This document shows positions 1 through 6,775 of a stretch of DNA of 6,833 nucleotides, piece by piece. The stretch is taken from positions 1 to 6,833 of the forward strand of contig DAOWIX010000096.1 in assembly GCA_030640695.1 (NCBI GenBank), in the 5' to 3' direction. Under the pieces are notes generated by a model, which saw only the letters and a list, made by a program, of their open reading frames with translations, was not told the DNA's origin and made no database searches. A program made the translations under genes and the position numbers. This stretch comes from Deltaproteobacteria bacterium (lineage in GTDB: Bacteria; Desulfobacterota; Anaeroferrophillalia; Anaeroferrophillales; Tharpellaceae). The stretch's first letter is position 1; each line of letters begins with the position of its first letter.

Positions 1-61
1 AGATGGCTTCTAAATCTTTTCGCTCTTCTTTTGTTAGCGTTACCCTGTAACGTGGCGCCAT
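1..61 (-). CDS. IS630-family transposase, N-terminal 20 codons only (runs off the left edge)
   Basis: Read on the minus strand from ATG at 61-59, the first 20 residues are MAPRYRVTLTKEERKDLEAI. This resembles the start of IS630/Tc1-mariner-type transposases, which commonly begin M(A)PRY.VTLT.EER..L and lead into an N-terminal helix-turn-helix that binds the element's ends. A strong Shine-Dalgarno (AAGGAGG, core at 71-67) sits five bases before the ATG, which supports this start. The catalytic DDE domain would lie outside the window, so it cannot be said whether the transposase is intact. The family call rests on a short N-terminus plus a matching element terminus about 70 bp upstream, so it is likely but not proven. 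A non-IS helix-turn-helix protein is the main alternative. Confidence 0.7.
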   Translation of the reverse strand, partial: MAPRYRVTLTKEERKDLEAI

Positions 62-135
62 GTCATCCTCCTTTATGTTTTGGAGGTGACAATATCACGA
101 ATCTCATAAAATACGAAGATTTAAATTTTACACTG
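1..135 (-). mobile_element. One end of an IS630/Tc1-mariner-like insertion sequence, inserted at TA 136-137
   Basis: The transposase start is preceded by about 70 bp of AT-rich leader ending, on the minus strand, in TA-CAGTGTAAAATTTAAA (TA at 137-136, CAGTG at 135-131). IS630/Tc1-mariner elements insert at and duplicate TA, and several Tc1-type ends begin CAGTG. Both the TA and the following bases therefore fit an element boundary here. The same point is where the neighbouring kinase reading frame is cut short. The other end, its inverted repeat and the second TA copy lie outside the window, so the exact boundary is inferred. Confidence 0.6.
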
Positions 136-2713
136 TACTAGAATCCAAGCGATAGTTCGAACAATCTATCGCAATGGCGCCACCGGTCGGCATTGCCTGA
201 CTGGCATTGACAATAATATTTTGAATGACTTGGCTTATCTGTCCTGAATCAATGGTTACCGGCCAGAGCCCTTCATTAAACTTGAAATCACAACGAACAT
301 TACTGCCCCTTAAAACAAAACCGGCGGAATCTCTGATTACTTCTTCAATTGCCGCAATTTTTTTAACCAGCTCACCGCCCTTGGAAAAGGTTAGTAATTG
401 TTGGGTAAGATCTTTAGCCCGCAAGGATGCTTTTTCGGATTCTGTCAACAATTCGTAAATTTCATCTTTCGGGTCTGTGTTCGTCAGGGCCAAAGAAATA
501 TTACCTAAGATTGCAGCCAGAATATTATTGAAATCATGGGCGATGCCGCCCGCCAAAATGCCGACCGACTCAAGTTTACGACCTTTGAGCAACTCCTCTT
601 CCATCTTTTTTTGCTCGGTTATGTCTCTGGCCATATGAATGAGATATTGCACATCACAATTTTCACCCAGCAGAGGAGAGGATGATACCTGGAAGATTTT
701 TTTCAGGCTTTGATGTTCGATTATTCCTACATGACTGTTTATGTCCTCAAGCGTAATAATTCCTGGACATCCCGGACAGGGAGCGTGGGTGCCACGAAAA
801 ACCTCGTAGCATTTTTGGCCAATGAGCTCTCCAAATTCTAATCTGAAAAAATTAGTTGCGGCCTTATTGGCCCGGACAATGCGAAAATCTTTATCTTGGA
901 TCGTAACAATATCAGGAATTGCATCAAAGGTTTTTTCCCACTCTTCTTTGCTTCTAACCAGTTCTGCTTCTGCTTTTTTGCGGACAGTGATGTCATTATA
1001 TACGGCTACAATTTCACCGGACGGAATTTTGCAGACATAATTCTCCACCCATAAAGTTATCCTGTCGTCCTGGTAAAACGAACTGGGAAACTGTTCGGGA
1101 ATGCCGGTTTTGTAGACCCTTTGAAAAACATCAAGTAAGCCCATCTCCTTTATGGCGGGGAAAATTTTCGTAACCTTCTTACCGACTATTTCATGAAGTT
1201 TAAGCTGGCTCGACAGTAAACCGGCCCGGTTGAGATCTTTGAAGATAAAGTTATTGCCCTCTTCCACAGCATCATAGATTGCAACAGCTGAACCCATATT
1301 ATTAAAGAGCTCTCTAAAGCGCTCTTCTCGAACTCTAAGTTCCTCTTCCGTAATCTTTCTGTATGTGATGTCACGATGGGTTCCTGCAGCTCTGATTGGT
1401 GAGCCGTTTTGAGAAAATTCTACAATCTTTCCGCGCCCTGAAATCCATAGATATTGCCCACTCTTATGCCGTAAACGAAATTCGGTGCCCCACTTACCCG
1501 AGCCTTTCTCAATGCAGCTAAAAATTTGCTGTTTAACCGTCTCCCTGTCCTCCGGATGTAAAAGATTATCCCAGGTTGCCAGGGTGTGTGGCAACTCCAT
1601 AGGGCCATAACCAAGCATCGAGAGATATCTGGGGCTAAAGTAGACATCATTGGTCTGCATATCCCAATCCCACATCCCTAAATCTGCACCTTCGATAGCT
1701 AACTGGAGACGTTGTTCATTGATTTTCAGTGCTTCCTCGGCCCGCATGCGATCGGTGATATCGCGGCTGATGCCAACCAGCCCGTGGAGGGTTCCATCCA
1801 AACCCTTGAACTGAGTCTTCATAGTGTCCCAAAGCACTTTCTTGCCATCCGGATAATCGACCCACTCTTCATTAGTGACCGGTTTTCCGGACGTGAAGAT
1901 TTCGTCGTCCTTGCGCCCGAAAAACTCGGCCGTATCCTTGTCAAATAAGTCAAAATCGGTTTTGCCCAAGAGACTTTGTTCCTCGAACCCGACAAACGAC
2001 TCAAAAGATCTGTTGCAGCCAAGGTATTCACCCTCAGTGTTTTTAAAGAAAATCAAGTCGGGTATCGAATTGATAACCCCTCTGAGTAGCCCTCGTTCCT
2101 TGATCAAAGATTTGCGGTTTTCTAAAAGTTCCTTGCGAGCATCCCTCCGGGTCTTCTGCCTCTTCAATATGAGACCGATAACCATAGTGAGGAGAGGAAA
2201 AATGATCAGGATCGGAGGGGCCACAGCCTTAATGATGGGAAGTTGCATCTCTTTGGGCATAAGAAACATGCAGGAGAGCATAGCCAATTGGACCAGGAAG
2301 CCGAAAGTGTAAAGTTCTTTCCATCCTAGAGGTTTGTCGTGTTTCTCTTGCCAATACTTCCAGGCGAGACCTACACATGCGGTGACCACGATCACAACCG
2401 TCCCGACGACTCCCCCAGGGCCACCTTGGTATAGACGAAACGATCCGGTGATGATTACGGCAATCATCGTCGGAAAGAGCCCAAAAAACAACCCACACAG
2501 GCTTAAGAGAACCCATCTGGTATCGAAGAAAACGCCGGGTTGTATACTCCATGGATTCAGCATCACGGCAATGCCGATCAGCCCGACCAAGACTCCAGTG
2601 CAACAGTATCTCAGGTTATTTTTTGCAATCGCATAGACACCAAATGTGTCATAAAAGAGACAAAGAATCAGCATTAGCGCCGCATTATTCAATAGTCCAG
2701 CAAAACTGTCCAT
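128..2713 (-). pseudogene. Membrane multi-PAS sensor histidine kinase, truncated in the ATPase domain by an IS
   Basis: The 861-residue reading frame encodes a two-component sensor kinase of the inner membrane. Residues about 1-183 are hydrophobic with roughly six membrane segments and match the 5TM receptor region of LytS-like proteins (NPWSIQPGVFFDTR, then GLFFGLFPT and RLYQGGPGGVVGT). A charged linker (184-212) leads to four PAS domains at about 210-325, 332-455, 462-580 and 587-703, most ending in the usual DIT motif. The HisKA dimerisation domain has its H box at 722-730 (GGIAHDFNN) with phospho-acceptor His726. The ATPase domain reaches the N box (N832, N836) and GG at 844-845, then stops at residue 861. 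The G1 (DxGxG), F and G2 boxes that bind ATP are absent, so autophosphorylation is not expected. The last codons and the TAA fall in the presumed IS end. The ATG at 2713 has AAGGGA six bases upstream. A receiver domain or a partner regulator may have followed. The ligand is unknown. Confidence 0.85.
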
Positions 2714-3103
2714 GTTTTTCCCTTAAAAAAATGCGTTGTTCACTGATCCTAGATTAGAGGGAATGGTCGCTTTTACCGTAAGCATTAACCAGCCGTCACT
2801 ATTATATGGCAAGTTCAACTTTTTTCTCGATATACAAGCTTTAAAATTGATCGTAAAACAAGATGGCCGGGCCGCTTTTCTGAAAAGCGACCCGGCCATC
2901 TACAGTGATTCATGATTTCCCATCTCAACCTTTAGCCAGTTTGGCATTTTTGAGGTTGTCTGTCTATTGGCTTTAGCTATAGTATGAATTTATGTTCCGA
3001 GTCAAATAGTTAAATTGGCATATACATCATCTTCATAACCACAAAATGAATTCCAAAAAAGATATCATTAAAAATTGAGGGTTCGGGCGGTTTTTTCCCC
3101 AAC
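2714..3103. other. Intergenic region between the porin remnant and the kinase gene
   Basis: No convincing coding frame was seen in these 390 bases. The right part (2902-3103) is AT-rich and featureless apart from a T-run at 3091-3096 with no good stem before it. The centre holds the strong inverted repeat at 2861-2901. The left part (2714-2860) must carry the kinase promoter. On the minus strand it has a perfect TATAAT at 2806-2801, but no acceptable -35 hexamer at the right distance, so I do not call a promoter. Confidence 0.5.
2861..2901 (-). terminator. Long hairpin (20-bp arms), probable minus-strand terminator or mRNA 3' end
   Basis: The arms 2861-2880 and 2882-2901 are complementary over 20 positions around one central base, with a single imperfection. 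In plus-strand RNA that position is a C-A mismatch. In minus-strand RNA it is a U-G wobble, so the fully paired stem forms only on the transcript of the deaminase strand. On that strand the stem is followed by TGTTTTACG, only a weak U-tract. It could therefore be an imperfect intrinsic terminator, an RNA-stabilising 3' stem, or a dispersed palindromic repeat. It lies between the kinase and the porin remnant, at the expected end of the deaminase transcript. Confidence 0.55.
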
Positions 3104-3250
3104 TTAGAACTGAACTCCCAACTGAGTTGTAACCCGGTTTATCTTGTCCCTGTTTTCGAAAGCTTCATAGAGGTACTCGATTCCGATGGAGGTGTTTTCG
3201 AAGATTTCATAGGCTGCTATCATCCCAAACTGGGTTGCCGGGAGAAAATT
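3104..3250 (-). pseudogene. C-terminal remnant of an outer-membrane porin (LbtU-like)
   Basis: On the minus strand a 48-codon open stretch runs from NFLPATQFG at 3250 to a stop at 3106-3104, including FENTSIGIEYLYE and ending TTQLGVQF. The alternating pattern, the Y.(I/P)FENTS.(A/G).EYL signature and the terminal Phe match the last two beta-strands of LbtU-family porins as I recall them. The C-terminal Phe is the usual signal for Bam-dependent outer-membrane insertion. No start codon with a ribosome binding site is present, and everything upstream of this piece is missing: the frame runs straight into the 3' end of the deaminase gene. It therefore looks like a decayed or recombination-cut gene end. 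The family name comes from memory of the pattern, and another beta-barrel family is possible. Confidence 0.55.
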
Positions 3251-5013
3251 TAAAGCATAATCTCTAATGGTACCAACGAGCGTTTGCGGACATCGAAAAG
3301 CCCTTTATCGGTAAGTCTCAGGAATGGCAGACCGGTAAAGGCCAGGGTCTGGTAGTGGAAGAAGGGATTGTCGAGTTTTGAGCCGAGAGAGGTCAAGGCT
3401 TTGACAATTCGGTTTTCCCGGGCGAGAATCTCGCGCAAACCCAAATCAGCCATGATGCCTCCGATTGGTAGTGGCAGCTCGGCCAGAACCCGACCCTCGT
3501 TAACGACGACAATCCCGCCTCCGATCTCAAGTAGGCGATTAAATGCGGTTGCCATCTCCTCATTACTGCAGCCAATAACAGTTGGCTGATAACACTCCCA
3601 GTTTAAAGTCGAAGCCCAGGCACCGTGCTGAATTCCGGTATCGGCCAGAAACCCTCGGGCAATCCGGTTACTGCCGTAACGGTCGAAGACGACATATTTG
3701 ATTATGCCTTGCAGCGGATCGGCTAAGATATTGCCCTGCTCAATTTTCAGGGTCGGCGTTACTTCGTGGGTCACCATGCTGCCGATTTCCGGCTTAATGG
3801 CTCTAACCTTGACATGGTCAAGTTTTGTCGTCGGATAGAGGAACGTTGCCGCTGTAACTGGCTTTAAAGGAAGTGAGTTGTAGGCCGCTTGCGGATATTT
3901 GTAAGGCGTGTAGATTTCGGCATTTTCCAATTTGCCTTGGCTGGCACATATTTTACCCCGGCAGAGAACCATTCGCGGGGTAAACTTTTCCAGTTCCGGA
4001 ACAATCAGGATATCGGCCCGGCGACCCGGTGCCAGAGCGCCGATATCTTGGCGCTGAAAGGCTTCGGCGGCATTTAAAGTTAGCATCTGGACAACCGTAA
4101 GGGGATCGAAACCGAGTTTAACCGCTTTTTGACCAAGACTGTCAAGATGGCCTTCGTTGAGCAGCCATGAGGGGGTCACACCATCGGTCGAAATCGTCAT
4201 ACGGCGGCTCTCACGAGTGAGCTCCTTAACTGGAGCCACCCCGGCCAGGTCGCGGCGGATGCTACCTTCTCGGATCATCAGGTGAAGGCCGAGACGGAGG
4301 CGATCCAGGGCCTGTTTTGGATTTATAGGTTCATGGCAGGAGGTAATTCCGGCTGCGGTAAAGGCGTTTAGTTGATGTTCTTTGGCGCCGGCTGAATGGC
4401 CTTGAACAGGCTTATTATAGTGTTTGGCCAAAGCGAGAAGTTCCAGAGTGCGATCATCGGCCTTGAGGATGTCGGGCCAGTAAGCTTCGCCGATTCCGGC
4501 AATTTGCTCAAGCTGGAAAAGTTCTTCATATTCTGTCAGAGATATCGGATAACAGCTCTCAAAATCGGGATAGGGAGGGGAGAAACAGGGGGCTGTGAAA
4601 TTAAGATCCAAGGGCAGACCGGCGGCTTCCTCTAAGAGCCAGCTTAAACCCTGGCGGCCGAGGCTGTTGCCGAGTTCGGTCGCTTCGCTGAAAACCGTGG
4701 TCGTTCCACGGGGCAGGACGGCGGCGCAAAAATCGTGCAGGCGAAAGACGTTGGCGATATGGGTGTGGGTTTCAATATAACCGGGGAGGACGAAATCGCC
4801 TTTAGCATCAATAATTTTTGTATCTGATCCGAGAGCTCCGGGGGCCGGATTGCCGATGCTTGCAATCTTTCCAGCGTAAACCGTGATGGTGCTTTGTGGT
4901 TGGATTTCGGCGGTAAAGACATTGACCAGATTGGCATTGATAATAGCCAGGTCGGCGGCTTGTCGGCCCAAAGCCGTAGCGATAATTTTTTTAGTGGTAG
5001 TAAAATCGGGCAT
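3250..5013 (-). CDS. Adenine deaminase-family amidohydrolase (COG1001), atypical motifs
   Basis: The 587-residue protein has the length and layout of adenine deaminases, cytosolic enzymes that convert adenine to hypoxanthine and ammonia in purine salvage. An N-terminal composite domain is followed by the amidohydrolase barrel (about 75-340) and the adenine-deaminase C-terminal domain (about 400-580). The expected metal ligands are visible: H83 and H85 (ETHTHI), E176 (GIGEAY), H206 (GHSAG), H227 (CHEP) and D277 (STDG). GALAPGRRADI at 325-335 and ELPLPIGGIMAD at 512-523 are typical of the family. Three motifs depart from classical Ade as I recall it: DPHE reads EATE (110-113), TDDR reads TDGV (276-279) and AHDSHN reads NWECYQ (471-476). 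Substrate choice may therefore differ, for example an N6-substituted adenine, so I leave out the symbol ade. The ATG at 5013 has AGGAGT 11 bases upstream, a rather long spacing. The stop overlaps the porin remnant by one base. Confidence 0.88.
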   Translation of the reverse strand: MPDFTTTKKIIATALGRQAADLAIINANLVNVFTAEIQPQSTITVYAGKIASIGNPAPGALGSDTKIIDAKGDFVLPGYIETHTHIANVFRLHDFCAAVLPRGTTTVFSEATELGNSLGRQGLSWLLEEAAGLPLDLNFTAPCFSPPYPDFESCYPISLTEYEELFQLEQIAGIGEAYWPDILKADDRTLELLALAKHYNKPVQGHSAGAKEHQLNAFTAAGITSCHEPINPKQALDRLRLGLHLMIREGSIRRDLAGVAPVKELTRESRRMTISTDGVTPSWLLNEGHLDSLGQKAVKLGFDPLTVVQMLTLNAAEAFQRQDIGALAPGRRADILIVPELEKFTPRMVLCRGKICASQGKLENAEIYTPYKYPQAAYNSLPLKPVTAATFLYPTTKLDHVKVRAIKPEIGSMVTHEVTPTLKIEQGNILADPLQGIIKYVVFDRYGSNRIARGFLADTGIQHGAWASTLNWECYQPTVIGCSNEEMATAFNRLLEIGGGIVVVNEGRVLAELPLPIGGIMADLGLREILARENRIVKALTSLGSKLDNPFFHYQTLAFTGLPFLRLTDKGLFDVRKRSLVPLEIML

Positions 5014-5039
5014 TTTTGTGATTTACTCCTGAAATTTTT

Positions 5040-5096
5040 ACCACGAAGACACGAAGATCACGAAGAAATGCTTTTCATCTTCGCGCTCTTCGTGGT
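5040..5096. repeat. CACGAAGA repeat cluster forming an imperfect palindrome
   Basis: Three direct copies of a CACGAAGA unit lie at about 5041-5065, and two inverted, partly degenerate copies at about 5079-5096, so ACCACGAAG at 5040-5048 faces CTTCGTGGT at 5088-5096. The cluster can fold into an imperfect hairpin with a loop around CTTTT. Elements of this type (CCACGAAGACACGAAG...) are a familiar dispersed repeat in intergenic regions of environmental bacteria, especially deltaproteobacteria. Here it would sit in the 5' leader of the deaminase transcript, close to its ribosome binding site. A regulatory role is speculative. Confidence 0.7.
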
Positions 5097-5098
5097 GC

Positions 5099-5133
5099 AA
5101 TATAATTTAGGTTGCGGGCGAGGCCCGCGTCAA
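5099..5133 (-). promoter_or_regulatory. Candidate sigma-70 promoter for the deaminase gene
   Basis: On the minus strand TTGACG (5133-5128) is followed after 18 bases by TAAATT (5109-5104), with TATATT overlapping it at 5104-5099. The -35 is good (5 of 6) and the -10 only fair. The spacer contains a small perfect hairpin, GCGGGC-GAG-GCCCGC (5114-5128, plus-strand sense). Transcription from here would run through the CACGAAGA palindrome before reaching the ATG at 5013. Confidence 0.35.
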
Positions 5134-5233
5134 TTCACTTTTGTTCAGTATTGGGAAAGAATATTGCTTGATTAATAAGGTGAAGAGAGTAACATATAAA
5201 AATCATGGTCGCAAGTCTTGGCCTTTATATATG

Positions 5234-5262
5234 TTGACAAAGATAATCTTCTTTAGTATGAA
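5234..5262 (+). promoter_or_regulatory. Sigma-70-type promoter of the rubrerythrin gene
   Basis: A perfect -35 TTGACA (5234-5239) is followed after 17 bases by TATGAA (5257-5262, 4 of 6). The surroundings are AT-rich, and the predicted start near 5269 would give a leader of about 58 bases. No clean PerR or Fur palindrome was recognised by eye, although peroxide or iron regulation would be usual for this gene family. Confidence 0.55.
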
Positions 5263-5326
5263 TATTTTAAATAAAAGAATGAAGTTATAAATTAAGAACT
5301 TAAATTTATATTTGGAGGAGTTGAAA

Positions 5327-5830
5327 ATGGGAAAGACACTGGAAAATCTACAGGCGGCGTTTGCCGGAGAGAGTCAGGCTAACCGTAAATATCTTGCTTT
5401 TGCAACCAAGGCCGAAGCCGACGGTTTTTCACAGATTGCCAAGTTGTTTCGGGCCGCAGCTGCCGCTGAGACCGTACATGCCCATGGTCATCTGAAAGCG
5501 ATGGACGGGGTTGGTGATACCGGTGCCAATCTGCGTGATGCGGTGGCCGGCGAAAGCCATGAGTTTAAGGATATGTATCCTGGATTTATTGCAACCGCTA
5601 AAGAAGAAGGTAACAAAAAAGCCCTCAGAATGTTTGAGTGGGCCAACGTTGTTGAAGAGATTCACTGCGGTCTTTACACGGATGCCCTGGCGACTTATGA
5701 GAAGGGTGGCGACCTGCCGGCTGAGGATCTTTGGGTCTGTAGTGTCTGTGGTAATACGGCTGGCGGCGACTGTCCCGACAAATGCAGTGTCTGTGGCGTC
5801 CCGGCCAGTAAGTTTGACAAGATCGACTGA
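5327..5830 (+). CDS. Rubrerythrin (short form)
   Basis: This 167-residue cytosolic protein is a rubrerythrin, a peroxide-scavenging non-haem iron enzyme of anaerobes that reduces hydrogen peroxide with electrons from rubredoxin or NAD(P)H-linked partners. The N-terminal ferritin-like four-helix domain (about 1-125) carries the diiron ligands E15, E48xxH51, E76xxE79 and E110xxH113. The C-terminal rubredoxin-like domain (about 135-167) has the FeS4 cysteines C138, C141, C153 and C156, ending in SKFDKID. All key residues are intact. The frame could be extended to a TTG at 5312, but GGAGG at 5314-5318 lies inside that extension and eight bases before the ATG at 5327, so the ATG is the real start (MGKTLENLQAAFAGESQANR). 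It appears to be monocistronic, with its own promoter and a strong terminator. The closest resemblance from memory is to Geobacter/Desulfo-type rubrerythrins. Confidence 0.96.
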   Translation: MGKTLENLQAAFAGESQANRKYLAFATKAEADGFSQIAKLFRAAAAAETVHAHGHLKAMDGVGDTGANLRDAVAGESHEFKDMYPGFIATAKEEGNKKALRMFEWANVVEEIHCGLYTDALATYEKGGDLPAEDLWVCSVCGNTAGGDCPDKCSVCGVPASKFDKID

Positions 5831-5859
5831 TCTATTTTAAAGATGTGAGATGTATCTTT

Positions 5860-5892
5860 AAAAAGAGGGAGCTTGTCGGCTCCCTCTTTTTT
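5860..5892 (+). terminator. Intrinsic terminator after rubrerythrin
   Basis: A perfect 8-bp stem GAGGGAGC (5865-5872) / GCTCCCTC (5879-5886) with the loop TTGTCG is flanked by an A-run on the left and a T6 tract on the right (5887-5892). This is a textbook rho-independent terminator about 30 bases after the stop codon. The A-run means that it could also work, less well, on the other strand. Confidence 0.93.
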
Positions 5893-5948
5893 GTGGTGTC
5901 CCAGAGCGGTATAACTCAACTTACCGACTCTTACACTGGAGGAGTATT

Positions 5949-6737
5949 ATGGAAAGGTATCTAATAGAATTTAGAAGGCTGCAGGTCGGGTTATTGGGCG
6001 GCTTCGGGGCTCTGGTTCTTTTTTTTGTTTTAAGCAGTAACTTGTTTGCCGGGACGAGCTGGACGGAGAGTGGTAAGAGTTTGCTCAATAAGCTGGGCCA
6101 AGAGTCTGCTTCCAGTCAAACTCCGAGCCCGCTTTCCGATACCGAGATCGGCTCCGGGCTGAAAGAGGCTTTGCGGGTGGGCAGTGAGACCGTAGTTTCG
6201 CAACTCGGTAAAACGGATGGTTTTAACGCCGATTCATTGATTCATATCCCGCTCCCGGAAAATTTTGAAACGGTGAGAAAGGCTTTGGGAAAAGTAGGAT
6301 ATTCGAATATGCTCGACGATCTTGAGTTGAAACTTAATCGCGCCGCTGAAATGGCGACCCCGAAGGCGAAAGAACTTTTCGGGAAGGCGATTACTGAAAT
6401 GTCTATTGAGGACGTTCAGACGATCTATAAAGGCCCGGAAGATTCTGCAACCCAATATTTTCGTGGCAAGATGACGCCGGAGCTGACTAAAGAGATGACT
6501 CCGGTGGTCGAAGAGAGTTTGTCTCAGGTGGGCGCTGTTCAAGCCTATGATGAGGTCATGGGGAAGTATAAAAGCATTCCTTTTATGCCTGATGTCAAAG
6601 AGGATCTGAACGGCTACGTCGTCGAAAAAGGGATGGATGGAATTTTTTACTATCTAGCCCAGGAAGAGGCCGCAATTCGTTCAGAACCCCTAAAACAGAC
6701 AACAACCCTGCTCAAACGACTCTTCGGAGGCCAATAA
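5949..6737 (+). CDS. Exported DUF4197-domain protein, function unknown
   Basis: The 262-residue protein belongs to the DUF4197 family, whose biochemical role I do not know. A signal peptide is visible: a polar, basic start (1-12), a hydrophobic core (13-33) and a likely cleavage after LFA (34). There is no lipobox Cys, so a soluble periplasmic protein is expected. A low-complexity linker (51-61) precedes the DUF4197 domain (about 62-260), with the family pattern LSDTEIGSGLKEALRVG, IPLPENFETV (100-109), LNRAAE (129-134), ATQYFRGKM (167-175), VGAVQAYDE (194-202) and a C-terminal GMDGIFYYLAQEE ... LLKRLFGG. The length is typical and no break is visible. The ATG at 5949 follows GGAGGAG (5938-5944) at a normal distance. 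The terminator upstream separates it from rubrerythrin, so it probably has its own promoter. TATAAC at 5910-5915 is a possible -10 without a clear -35. Confidence 0.88.
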   Translation: MERYLIEFRRLQVGLLGGFGALVLFFVLSSNLFAGTSWTESGKSLLNKLGQESASSQTPSPLSDTEIGSGLKEALRVGSETVVSQLGKTDGFNADSLIHIPLPENFETVRKALGKVGYSNMLDDLELKLNRAAEMATPKAKELFGKAITEMSIEDVQTIYKGPEDSATQYFRGKMTPELTKEMTPVVEESLSQVGAVQAYDEVMGKYKSIPFMPDVKEDLNGYVVEKGMDGIFYYLAQEEAAIRSEPLKQTTTLLKRLFGGQ

Positions 6738-6775
6738 TCTTTTTTTGTGACACCATCATAATATAGTCAGTTTGT

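Larger units (their letters stand above)
5014..5326. other. Divergent intergenic region between the deaminase and rubrerythrin genes
   Basis: This 313-base gap separates two divergently transcribed genes and must carry both control regions. From left to right it holds the deaminase ribosome binding site, the CACGAAGA palindrome, a candidate minus-strand promoter with a GC-rich hairpin in its spacer, a featureless stretch (about 5135-5230), the rubrerythrin promoter and its AT-rich leader. No coding frame is convincing. A short plus-strand frame through the repeat (RRHEDHEE...) is a translation of the repeat only. Confidence 0.6.

Noticed and set aside
1875..2312. Plus-strand open frame of 145 codons inside the kinase gene
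   Set aside because: It is antisense to a clearly conserved PAS and membrane region, has no ribosome binding site, and its composition is that of a shadow frame.
2801..2829. Kinase promoter based on TATAAT at 2806-2801 (minus strand)
   Set aside because: The -10 is perfect, but the hexamer at the 17-base spacing (CGAGAA) is not a credible -35, and no extended -10 TG is present.
3065..3100. Terminator at the T-run around 3091-3096
   Set aside because: The GC-rich stretch before it (GGGTTCGGGCGG) has no complementary arm, so no stable stem forms on either strand.
4894..5175. Plus-strand open frame of 93 codons across the deaminase start and the CACGAAGA repeat
   Set aside because: It overlaps the real deaminase gene antisense and then translates the repeat (HEDHEE, FALFVV). 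It has no ribosome binding site or recognisable domain.
5312..5326. Upstream TTG start adding five residues (MEELK) to rubrerythrin
   Set aside because: The TTG has no ribosome binding site of its own, and the extension contains the GGAGG that serves the ATG at 5327. The protein from the ATG matches the usual rubrerythrin N-terminus.
6730..6750. Terminator after the DUF4197 gene
   Set aside because: A T7 tract is present at 6740-6746, but no adequate stem precedes it.
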